A stretch of 10,094 nucleotides of DNA. It comes from UBA7396 sp036172015. GTDB lineage: Bacteria > Patescibacteriota > Gracilibacteria > BD1-5 > UBA6164. How positions within the stretch are numbered: the stretch's first letter is position 1; each line of letters starts with the position of its first letter. The position numbers were made by a program, and so were the translations under genes. Shown one piece after another: positions 1-8,741 of this stretch. The notes below the pieces were generated by a model. The model was given only the letters and a program-made list of their open reading frames with translations, had not been told where the DNA came from and ran no database searches. The DNA is taken from the NCBI GenBank assembly GCA_036172015.1, contig JAVHSE010000057.1, positions 1 to 10,094 of the forward strand, written 5' to 3'.

Positions 1-76
1 GATGCAAAAGTTGATTGATTAGATGCAAAAGTTGATTGATTAGATGCAAAAGTTGATTGATTAGATGCAAAAGTTG
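1..76 (+). repeat. 21-bp exact tandem repeat (3 full copies plus a partial)
   Basis: The unit gatgcaaaagttgattgatta occurs identically at 1-21, 22-42 and 43-63, and its first 13 bases recur at 64-76. The array is in frame with the enclosing gene and encodes DAKVDGL, one coiled-coil heptad per copy. Identity at the nucleotide level suggests recent expansion by slippage or unequal recombination. The array may extend leftwards outside the window. Confidence 0.95.
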
Positions 77-297
77 CTAAACTTTCTGGTGATCTTTGTC
101 AATTAAAAGATGATTTTTCTGAATTAAAAGATGAATTCAGGGATTTTACTGGAAGTGAAGAACTGGAACATCAAGCAACAAGAAAACTTATAAATCAAGC
201 TTTTAATAGTATCAATGAAAATCTTTTATATCAAGAAAAAGTTGATAGAATGGAAAGGATGGTACAGTGAAAACATAGAAATACTTTTGTAAAATAA
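1..297 (+). CDS. Coiled-coil protein, 3' part (5' end outside window)
   Basis: Open from base 1 to TAA at 295-297 when TGA is read as Gly; 98 residues are visible and the start lies outside the window. It opens with three identical seven-residue units (DAKVDGL) and a fourth that diverges after DAKV. This is followed by a charged helical stretch (KDDFSELKDEFRDF) and a basic tail ending NTFVK. Val and Leu recur with 3-4 spacing, as expected for a coiled coil. I recognise no enzyme family; proteins of this kind are usually structural or oligomerisation modules, and no function is proposed. The next gene starts 6 nt downstream, so the two are probably co-transcribed. Four in-frame TGAs occur, one in each full repeat plus one near the end. 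Confidence is high that it is coding and low on its role. Confidence 0.75.
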
Positions 298-303
298 AAA
301 AAT

Positions 304-723
304 ATGTCATATTTTTGATTTATAATCATATGTATTGCTTTTGTATTTATTCTTGGAATTTATTTTGCTTTTTTTCATTTTCGTTTATCAAAAAAACATT
401 CAAAAAAACTTTCATCAGGAGAAGTTCTCGAATTTCAAAAAATATTAAAAAAAATATCATCCAATATTTCTAGTCAAGAAAAAATCAGTGATGCTGATAA
501 GTTATACCATAAAATACTTGTTGCATATTGATATACTGGAACTTTTTGAGATATTTTAAAACAATATCCAAACATAATCCACAATATTGACAAAATATGG
601 GAACTTCATAAACTCAGAAATAAATTGGCTCATGATTTTGATTTAATGGATGATATAATTTTATCAAAAAAATCAAAAGAATATATTTGAGAAATAAAGA
701 ATCTTTTGAAAAATATATCTTAA
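304..723 (+). CDS. Membrane-anchored helical protein with RNxxAH (HEPN-like) motif
   Basis: 139 residues from ATG 304 to TAA 721-723, with TGA as Gly at four sites. Residues about 4-26 form one hydrophobic transmembrane segment, followed by a Lys-rich stop-transfer stretch, so the rest is probably cytoplasmic. The soluble part is helical and contains YHKILVAYGYTGTFGDIL and then WELHKLRNKLAHDF, with R105, N106 and H110. The R-N-x3-H spacing resembles the Rx4-6H catalytic motif of HEPN ribonucleases. From memory, small Patescibacteria proteins with a similar HKLRN-IAHE block are common and uncharacterised. RNase activity is inference only, since the motif could also be structural. The gene sits 6 nt after the coiled-coil gene and 13 nt before the surface nuclease gene. 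There is no Shine-Dalgarno sequence. Confidence 0.8.
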
Positions 724-736
724 ACATACTTTATAT

Positions 737-3700
737 ATGTGAAAGAAAATAATAGCAAAAATATTGCTTATTTTATTTTTGTTACAAAATTGAATTGCTT
801 TGTCGAGTGAAGGTTTGATAGAAACTCATTTATATTACTCAGATGTCAATCAAAATGGAAAAATTGATACTTTAGAAATAGAATTTAATCATTCTTTAAC
901 AGGAAATATAAATTTTTCGAAATTATTTTTATATTCAAATACTGGGTGATTATGAAATTCTTACTTAAATAGTATTTCTTGAAATAGCATTTTCTCTGGA
1001 AGTTCGTTGTCTTGAAATATTTTAAAAGTGGATATGGTTGAGCAAGATAATTTTTTAACGGGACTTATTATTAATAATACCACATCCAGTCATCTGAGAC
1101 TGAAAACAAATGCTGGAGTGTGAATATTTGATGAATTTTGAAATGAAATAAAGCTTTTATATACATCGAGTTTTAGTAATTATAATAATGTTTCTTTCAA
1201 AGAAAATATCATTGAAAATATTCAAATAGAAACCCAAACTGGGAATATTATTCAAACATGAAGTGAAATAACCTCAATTATCTCAACATGATGAATAGAA
1301 GATGGAAGTCAAATAGTATCAAACTCTGGAAGTGAAAATAATTCAAATACTGGAACTATTATTGCTAGTTGAAGTGAAAATAATTCTTCATGAATGATAC
1401 ATACTGGGAGTATCGTGTATCCAAATTTTTCATCAAAAATTATTTTTCAAAATCCTACTTATTTGTCTGGAAAAGAAATAGAAAATAATGAATATACTTG
1501 TTTAGATTCAGAAACTGATTGTAAAGTAAATTATAACCTCAATATAAATACATGAAGTTGATTTGAAATAGTGAATACTTCAAAATACAATTGTGAATGG
1601 GATTTTTGACTTTGAGAGTTTGTAGAAGAAAAATATAAATGTAATCCTAACACGATTACATATGGTGAATGAACTTTTGAAACTACCTACCAAATAACTG
1701 AAATATGAAATCCAGATAATACTTTTCAAAAAAAAATAAAAATAATCAATAGTGGTTATATAAAACCAGCTTCTGAAATACAAACAGTGTATCGTAGCTA
1801 TACAAATACTATCACCTATATGTTTATTGATACTCCAAAAATTATCATTCAATCATGACTTGATGAGAATAATAATTGTGTAAAAGATGATTGCAGTCTG
1901 AATTTAAAATATGAAGTAAAAAACTCTCGTGAGGCTTGTTTATGGTTTTTTCCCGGCTGAAGTTTTGATCCAGGAACTGATAAAAAATGTAATCCTGGAT
2001 ATATAAAATATCCTCTTTGAGAATTTAAAGCCACCTTACGAGTGTATGAATCTGGAAATGAGTCAAATTACAAAGAAAGTTTCATTACATTTAAAAATAA
2101 CCCTCAAGCATTTCAAAAAATAAATTCAGAAGAAGTGATAAAAGAAACTGGAAATAAACCAGTGGCAAAAATAACTTTAGAGTGAACTATAGGAAAGGAT
2201 AAAAAAGTTTTCAATAATTATTTGACTTGTTTTTGAAAAGATTGTAGTGTCAATTTGAATGGAGATAAAAGTTATAGTTTAGATAAGCTTGATTTGACTT
2301 ATTGGTGGGATTTTTGAAATGGAGAAACAGGAACTGGAGTAAATCCGAAATCAATAATATATACTTGATGAGAATATAGAATTACTCTCAAAATAACTGA
2401 TGAAAATGGATGAGTTGATGAAGATGAATTTTTTGTAAAAGTTTGAGAAATAAAAGAAAATCAGATACAAAAAGAAAAAAATCAAACTGAAAATAGTATA
2501 CCAGAAAAGAAAACTTTTCAAATATCAAAAGTTTTTCCAAATCCTACTGGAATTGATTATGCAGAATATATTGAAATTACGAATATCGGAACATGAAATC
2601 AAAATCTGAATGATTGTGAAATCGATGATAAAATATGATGAGCTTCCAAACCTTATAAAATAGAAAAAGACATGATTTTATACCCTCAAAAATCTATAAA
2701 ATTTTTTAAATTTGATACGGAAATCTCACTCAATAATAGTGGATGAGAAGAGGTGAATTTGATTTGTGATAATATTTTAATTGAGAGTTTAAAATGGAAT
2801 TTTCAAACTCCAGATAATTTTATTGTTGATCATAATGTAGTCAATATACAATCTCAAAAAATTAAAATACTCAATGCGATTGATGGAGATACATTTTTGG
2901 TAGAAATAGAATGAAAAAAATATTTTTTGAGACTCATAGGAATCGATACTCCTGAAACAAAACATCCTCAAAAAGAAATACAAAAATATGGAATAGAGGC
3001 ATACCATTTTGCAAAAAATCTTGATGGGAAAGAAGTCTATCTTATCATTGATACAAAAAATTTTCTCGATACTTACGGGAGATTATTGTGATATATAAAA
3101 GTCAGTAATGAAAAAACTTTTAATGAAATGTTACTTGAAAATGGGTATTCGAAAATATATGATAGATATGATTTTGAAATGAAAGAAAAGTTTCAAAAAG
3201 CTGAAAATATTGGAAAAGAGAAAAAACTTTGACTTTGGTCTGAAACTCAAATTGATTTTGAAAAAATTGATTTAAAAGAGAAATCTTTTGAAATAGAAAA
3301 AATAGAAAATATCACTGAAGAAATAAAAAAAGAATTAGAAACAGAAAAAAATGTAAAAATAAAAGATATTCTCACTCAAAATACAGAAAATAATTTTTGA
3401 GAATTTCAATCATGAATAGTCATAAAAACTCCTGAAAAAATAACTGAAATACTCAATAAAACTTTTACACAAAAAATAAAAAAACAAAAATCGTGAATCA
3501 AAATTTACGGAAAAACATATCCAAATACGAAAATTATTTTAGAACTCAATATTGTCAAAGAAACTTCTTTTTTCTTTTTAAAAGCTTTTGCAGATAATAA
3601 TTATTATGAAACTCTTTCTGATGATAATGGAGACTATGAATTAGTCGTAAATACTCTTAATTTATGAGAATTTGAGGTAAAAACTTATTTAAAAGTTGAT

Positions 3701-4324
3701 GAAAAAAATGCTATAAAATTGGATGCGATTTCTTCTTTTGATGTTGATAAGGATTATTTGGAATATATCAATTTTTCAAAAAATAAGGAAGAAATTTTTT
3801 CAAAAAAACAAGAAAAAACAGAAGAAAAAATACAAGCTCATATTACATTACAAAAATCAGCAAAAAATATTTGAGTTTCTGAAAACAAAATTATTTGTAA
3901 AAATATGGAAAGTTGTCATATAAATTTTGATGGAAGAGATTCTTCTGGAGATATTAGAACATATATGTGGAATTTTTGAAATGGAGAAACTTCAAGTATT
4001 TCGAATCCAAAATCAATACTTTTCGAAACTGGAAAATATATAGTTTCACTCAAAGTATGAGATAATTACGATGAAAGTATCAGCTATTTTATCGTTGAAG
4101 TGACATGAAAAATTATACCACCACAAAAAGTGAAAAAACCAACTGATATACCAAAAACTAAAAACATCATTTTCAAACAACAAAAACTTGATATAGTTCC
4201 CACAGTTTATGGAAATAATGAAGAAAATAAAGATATACAAAAACCTATTACATTGAGTATTTTTGTATTACTTGTATTTTTTGTGTGAAGTTTTATATTA
4301 CTCAAAAGACAAAAAATTTTATAA
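737..4324 (+). CDS. Large anchored surface protein: PKD-like repeats, lamin-tail-like domain, thermonuclease
   Basis: 1195 residues, ATG 737 to TAA 4322-4324, one frame with TGA as Gly. A signal peptide (residues 1-23, ending NGIALSS) is followed by an EF-hand-like loop (D36-E47) and a Ser/Asn/Gly-rich linker. PKD-like repeats lie at about 228-340, 367-455 and 473-571 (WWDFGNGE at 523-530), then a lamin-tail-like domain at about 594-690. The staphylococcal-type nuclease is at about 705-836; D718, R732, D737, E740 (in DTPETKHP) and R782 match D21, R35, D40, E43 and R87 of the Staphylococcus enzyme. A charged linker, an Ig/carboxypeptidase-regulatory-like module (about 920-1010), a fourth PKD repeat (1033-1125) and a transmembrane helix (about 1171-1190) with a short basic tail complete it. 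The bulk should be extracellular and anchored. The nuclease would hydrolyse DNA or RNA using Ca2+. Scavenging of external nucleic acid is an inference. Confidence 0.9.
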
Positions 4325-4340
4325 TTATAATGAAAATGAC

Positions 4341-5324
4341 ATGAAAATTTTAGCCATAGAAACGAGTTGCGATGATACTTCAGTAGCTCTTTTTGAAAAT
4401 GATATATTACTCACCATGGATACAAAAAGTCAGATAAAAATTCATCAAATTACTGGATGAGTCGTTCCAGAAATTGCAGCAAGAGAACATGCAAATGCTA
4501 TTTTTGAAGTAATTGATAGTGTGCTTATAGAGTCAAAAGTAACTCTTGAAAACATCGATTATATGGCAGTAACTGCTTTTCCTGGGCTGATTCCTTCGCT
4601 TTTAACTGGTATAACAGTTGCAAGAACTTTAGCAAAAGTTTTAAAAAAACCTCTTTTAGAATTGAATCATATTCAGGGTCATATTTTTTCAAATTTTTTA
4701 GAAAGAAAAGAAAGTGATATACATTTTCCTCTTGTTTGTTTGACTGTTTCATGAGGGCACAATGATATTTATTTTATGAATTCTCTGTGGGGAATGCAAA
4801 AAATATGAACTTCAACTGATGATGCAGCTGGAGAAAGTTATGATAAAGTAGCAAAAATGATGAGACTTCCATATCCAGGTTGACCAATTATCTCAGATTT
4901 GGCAGGAGAATATATGAATATGAAAAAAAAAGAATTATTTCCTCGTGTTTGGTTAAAAAAAGATGAATTTGATTTTTCATTTTCTTGATTAAAATCAGCT
5001 GTCAAAAGAGAAGTTGATAAAAGAATTTTAGAATATGGAAGTTTAAATGAAGGAGATAAACGAGAAATTTCATATGAATTTCAAAATGCTGTGAATGAAG
5101 TTTTAGCTTATAAGTTGATACATTGATGAATACAAAAAAATGTAAAAACTATTATGCTTGCTGGATGAGTCAGTGCAAATAATGATTTAAAAAATAAAAT
5201 TCAGACTTGAGCTCTGAGAAATAATTTAGAATTTATACACCCAATAAAAAATTTGTATTGTATGGATAATGCAGCTATGATAGGAATTTTGGCTTATTAT
5301 AAAATCAAATATTGACAAGAGTAA
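4341..5324 (+). CDS. tsaD: tRNA N6-adenosine threonylcarbamoyltransferase TsaD
   Basis: 327 residues (E. coli TsaD has 337), ATG 4341 to TAA 5322-5324. TsaD transfers the threonylcarbamoyl group from TC-AMP to A37 of ANN-decoding tRNAs, working with TsaB and TsaE in the cytoplasm. Visible family signatures are MKILAIETSCDDTSVAL at the N-terminus, the metal-binding NHIQGH (H110, H114), SGGHND at 137-142, DDAAGESYDKVAKM, PYPGGP, FSFSGLKSAV, GGVSANNDL and DNAAMIG (D309, third metal ligand). Ten TGA codons are read as Gly, including one in SGGH and one in PGGP. The ATG at 4330 is in a different frame that meets TAG at 4351, so 4341 is the start. It is the last gene of the run, 16 nt after the surface nuclease gene, and ends inside a terminator. 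No Shine-Dalgarno sequence is present. Confidence 0.97.
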
Positions 5325-5362
5325 AAAGAGATCTGCAATGAAGTCTCTTTTTACTCTTTTTT
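5317..5362 (+). terminator. Strong intrinsic terminator overlapping the tsaD stop codon
   Basis: A perfect 15-bp stem pairs 5317-5331 (aagagtaaaaagaga) with 5344-5358 (tctctttttactctt) around a 12-nt loop. The T run 5357-5362 follows. The tsaD stop codon lies inside the left arm. It should close the four-gene transcription unit and insulate lepA. Confidence 0.88.
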
Positions 5363-5393
5363 AATAGATTTACTTGATTTAAAAACATATTTT

Positions 5394-5420
5394 TTGATTT
5401 TCATAACTTTTTTATATACT
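5394..5420 (+). promoter_or_regulatory. Probable sigma70-type promoter of lepA
   Basis: A -10 like TATACT at 5415-5420 lies 15 nt after TTGATT at 5394-5399; a 17-nt spacing would use the poorer TTTTGA at 5392-5397. It lies between the tsaD terminator and lepA and would give a leader of roughly 22-24 nt. In such AT-rich DNA these matches are weak evidence, but a promoter is needed here because the terminator precedes it. Confidence 0.45.
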
Positions 5421-5449
5421 AGCTACATATTTAATCATTAACCATTATT

Positions 5450-7336
5450 ATGGAAGAAAAGAAAATTAGAAATTTTTGTATTATTGCTCATATTGATCAT
5501 GGAAAATCAACTTTAGCAGATAGATTACTTGAAATAACTGGAACTATTGATAAAAGAGATATGAAAGAACAAACTCTCGATACTATGGATTTGGAAAAAG
5601 AAAGAGGAATTACGATTAAATTGACTCCAGTAAGAATGAAATGGAAGGGATATGAACTCAATATGATCGATACTCCTTGACATGTTGATTTTCAATATGA
5701 AGTTTCCAGAAGTCTTGCTTCCGTAGAATGAGCATTACTTATTGTTGATGCTACCCAATGAATTGAAGCACAAACTTTATCAAATGTTTATATGGCTATT
5801 GAAAATAATTTAGATATTATTCCGGTTATTAATAAGATTGATTTACCAGCTGCTGATGTAGAAAAAGTAAGTAATGAAATAATAAATTTACTCTGATGTA
5901 GTCTTGATGATATTATTCCCGTTTCTGCAAAAACTTGACTGAATGTTGAATCTGTTCTTGATGTTATTATTAAAAAAGTAAGAATTCCTCAAATCATTGA
6001 AGTGAACGATGGATTAAGTATTGCTGATAAAGAATTAAAAGCACTCGTATTTGATAGTCAATATGATAGTTATAGGTGAGTAGTAAGTTATGTAAAAGTA
6101 TTTGCTGGACAAATTAAAAAATGAGACACCCTTCATTTTTTAAATACTCATAAAAAAATAGAAGCTCTTGATGTTTGATACTTTTCTCCAAAATATATTT
6201 CAGCTGATAGAATAGAAAATGGATCTATTTGATATGTGGTTACTGGTTTAAAATCTATTCGAGATGCTCAAGTATGAGATACTATTTGGAAACCAAGTAA
6301 TATTTTATGACCAAAAGATAAACCAGAAGATACCAAAGCAATCGAGTGATTTAAAAAAGTGACTCCGTTTATATATGCTTGAGTTTTTCCTATGGATACA
6401 GCTGAGCATCCACTCTTTAAAGATGCTTTTGAAAAACTTATACTCAATGATAGTGCTTTAAAAATAGAACCCGAAGTTTCAGGAGCATTGGGACATGGCT
6501 ATAGATGTTGATTTTTAGGACTTCTCCATCTTGATATCGTAAAAGAAAGACTCTTTCGAGAATTTGCTATGGATGTCATTATTACAGCTCCACAAGTTAC
6601 TTATAGAATTAAAAGAGCTGGGGATCAACTTTCGCTCTATTCGAGATATTTTCCTCAACTTATAGAAGAAAACGGGAAAAAATATACTCTTATTTATATA
6701 TCAAATCCAGAAGATTTACCAGCAAGAGAATTATATGAAACTATAGAAGAACCAATTGCAAAATGTGAAATTATTACTCCGAGTGAATATATTGGTCCTC
6801 TTATGAAGCTTTCTCAAGAAAGAAGATGAATATTAAAAAATCAGTCATATATAGAAGGAACGAGAGTTATGTTGAGTTATGAATTACCAATGAATGAGCT
6901 TATTTGAGATTTTTATGATGAATTAAAAAGTTTAAGTAGTGGATATGCTTCTATGAATTATGAATTTATGAAATATAAAGAAGATGATTTAGTAAAACTA
7001 GAAATACTCATTGCATGAGAAAAAGTAGAAGCACTTGCTCTCATATGTCATAGAACTCAAGCAGCTTATTTATGAGGAAAAATTACCTCGAAATTAAAAG
7101 AAGTCGTTCCAAAAGCTATGTTTACGATCGCTTTACAAGCAGCTGTTTGATGAAAATTTGTAGCGAGAGAAGATATTTCAGCTATGAGAAAAGATGTAAC
7201 TGCAAAACTCTACGGATGAGATATTACCAGAAAAAGAAAACTCCTTGATAAACAAAAAGAATGAAAGAAAAAAATGAAGCAATTTGGAAAAGTAAGTCTT
7301 CCAAGTGAAGCATTTGTAAATTTATTAAAAAAGTAA
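5450..7336 (+). CDS. lepA: Elongation factor 4 (LepA), translational GTPase
   Basis: 628 residues, ATG 5450 to TAA 7334-7336, somewhat longer than the usual roughly 600. LepA binds ribosomes, can back-translocate tRNAs and has been linked to initiation and ribosome biogenesis. GTPase motifs are AHIDHGKST (13-21), DTPGH (74-78, with catalytic His78 and its Gly encoded by TGA), NKID (128-131) and SAK (159-161). Later family blocks include GHGYRCGFLGLLHLDIV, the ERLFREF block, and the LepA-specific C-terminal domain with YGGDITRKRKLLDKQKEGKKKM. About 22 TGA and 20 GGN codons serve Gly, and a TGA-TGA pair encodes the GG of AAVGGK. Some extra length lies after VGDTIW, before GFKKVTPF. It stands alone, without the lepB signal peptidase gene that accompanies it in proteobacteria. 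Confidence 0.98.
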
Positions 7337-7365
7337 AAAAGTTGAAATAAATTTTTTTGACTTTT
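7337..7365 (+). terminator. Weak candidate terminator after lepA
   Basis: An 11-bp A/T-rich stem with two G-T pairs joins 7337-7347 (aaaagttgaaa) to 7355-7365 (ttttgactttt) around a 7-nt loop. It directly follows the lepA stop codon, but the T run lies within the arm and not after it, so function is uncertain. Confidence 0.3.
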
Positions 7366-7383
7366 GATTAAAATTTATATAAT
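7357..7383 (+). promoter_or_regulatory. Probable promoter of the thioredoxin-fold gene
   Basis: A perfect TATAAT at 7378-7383 lies 15 nt after TTGACT at 7357-7362. A start near 7390 would give a leader of about 55 nt. The -35 lies within the right arm of the candidate lepA terminator. A second -10-like TATACT at 7434-7439 is only 4 nt from the start codon. Confidence 0.45.
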
Positions 7384-7443
7384 CTTCGAGATATATGCAA
7401 TTTGAATATATATTAAATTTTATTTTTATAACTTATACTGATT

Positions 7444-8667
7444 ATGAGTGAAAACCAAAATACTTGTTGTGAAACATGAGAAAATAAATCTTGTGTAAAA
7501 TGTGATACAATGCCTTATATAATCATTATAGTTTTACTCATGATTATATCTGTTTTAAGCTTTTTTGTTGGAAAAAATTATGATGTTATTTTTCATCCAA
7601 AAATGAAAAATGAAAATATAAACGGAGTGAAAGATCAAAATATAAATAATTCTTGATCTGCCGTAACTTCTGATATAGTCATAAAAATTATTTGAGATAA
7701 AAGATGTCCTGAATGTCCTACTCCTGCGATAACTGAACAATTAAAGAAACTTCCATTTTTAGCTGGAGCTCAATTTGAAATGGTTGATTTTTCTGATGAA
7801 TGAGTGAAAGAAATCTTAAAAGCAAATGATGTAAAAACTCTCCCTGCATTTTTACTCAATACTAAAAATGTTCCTGATAGTGAATTTGCTAAGTATTTAG
7901 TAGAAACTCCTGCTGGACTTTTTAGTCTGAATGTTTGATCAGAATTTGATCCTTTTGGAGAAATGTGTAATAATCAAATCGATGATAATGGAGATAATTT
8001 AGTAGATTGTGCTGATCCAACTTGTGCAAAAGACTTTACATGTGCTCCAAAAGTAGACAGACCAGTTGCTGATTTATACATTATGTCATATTGTCCTTAC
8101 GGATTGCAAGCTCAAAAATGATATTTAGAAGTTATGTCTAAATTATGAAAAGTTGCTGATGTGAATATTAAATTTGTTCAATATGTTATGCATGATCAAA
8201 AAGAAGCTGATGAAAATGTAGTTCAATATTGTATTCAAAAAAATGAAAAAGATAAATATACAAAATATTTAAACTGTTATTTAGCTGAAGCTGATAAATG
8301 AGCTGCTTGTAGAAAAGAAGTAAAAATTGATGAAAAGAAATTAACGAGTTGTATAGATACAACAAAAAAAGAATTTAAAGTTGATGAAAAGATGAAAGAT
8401 ACATCAAAACAATATCCTGATTTTGACATAAATAAAACAGAAGCTTTAGCTGCTGGAGTACAATGAAGCCCAACTTTTGTATTAAATGGTATAAAATTAG
8501 ATAAAATAGGAAGAAATGCAAAAGCTTTTGCTGATGCTATATGTTCTAGTTTTAAAAATAAACCAAAAGATTGTGAACAAACTTTTCAAGATATAAACTT
8601 TGATCCAAGTTTCTGATTTACAACAGGAAATGGAGCAAATACTGCTAATTCTTGATGTGGACAATAA
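7444..8667 (+). CDS. Membrane-anchored protein with two thioredoxin-fold (DsbA-like) domains
   Basis: 407 residues, ATG 7444 to TAA 8665-8667, with about 11 TGA-encoded Gly. A short Cys-rich N-terminus (C8, C9, C17, C20) precedes one transmembrane helix (about 24-43); most of the protein is probably outside the membrane. Domain 1 has a CPEC redox motif (C88, C91) and a likely cis-proline in TLPAF (P134). A linker at 175-200 (NNQIDDNGDNLVDCADPTC) resembles the Cys-rich, Asp-rich DNGxxLVDCxDPxC motif of MopE-type proteins. Domain 2 starts at YIMSYCPYG (C217) and has GSPT (341-344) as its likely cis-Pro loop, with several more Cys; it has only one Cys in its CPYG motif. The family suggests thiol-disulfide exchange or disulfide isomerisation, but the substrate is unknown. 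It has its own candidate promoter. Confidence 0.8.
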
Positions 8668-8675
8668 TTAAAAAA

Positions 8676-8709
8676 GAACCCCTCAGTCCTTCGGACAGCT
8701 CCCCTTAAG
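8676..8709. other. GC-rich palindromic stretch between the redox gene and the IS
   Basis: About 59% G+C over 34 nt in an otherwise very AT-rich window. It contains a small hairpin, gtcc-ttc-ggac (8686-8696), flanked by C-rich blocks (cccctca before it, agctcccctt after it). There is no T run, so it is not a convincing terminator. It ends exactly where the left inverted repeat of the insertion sequence begins. It could be a dispersed repeat or part of a small element, but copy number cannot be judged here. Confidence 0.5.
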
Positions 8710-8723
8710 TACTAAAATAGCAT
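8710..8723 (+). repeat. Left terminal inverted repeat of the IS
   Basis: The sequence tactaaaatagcat is the exact reverse complement of 10028-10041. It lies on the transposase 3' side and abuts the GC-rich stretch. Confidence 0.8.
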
Positions 8724-8741
8724 AACTTTTTCAAAAAACAG

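Noticed and set aside
1..76. CRISPR-like direct repeats
   Set aside because: The copies are contiguous without spacers, in frame, and encode coiled-coil heptads.
304..723. HEPN/MNT toxin-antitoxin pair with the preceding gene
   Set aside because: The preceding coiled-coil gene shows no nucleotidyltransferase motif (GSxxxG...DxD), and the HEPN-like protein is membrane anchored.
36..875. Dockerin domain from the single EF-hand-like loop in the surface protein (encoded at 842-877)
   Set aside because: Only one loop is present, whereas dockerins need a duplicated pair; it was kept only as a possible Ca2+-binding site.
1580..3007. Minus-strand open stretches at 1580-1852, 1849-2034 and 2789-3007
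   Set aside because: They lie inside the continuous plus-strand surface-protein frame, have low-complexity Phe/Ile/Ser-rich translations, and match no family.
4330..4353. ATG at 4330 as an earlier start for tsaD
   Set aside because: It is in another frame and runs into TAG at 4351-4353; the family N-terminus MKILAIETS starts at 4341.
4046..4752. Minus-strand open stretches at 4046-4240 and 4525-4752
   Set aside because: They are antisense to the surface protein and tsaD, whose reading frames are supported by conserved motifs.
4341..8667. Reading the in-frame TGAs as stops (pseudogenes) or as selenocysteine
   Set aside because: TGA occurs many times in every gene and falls at invariant Gly positions; selenocysteine would be rare and need local stem-loops.
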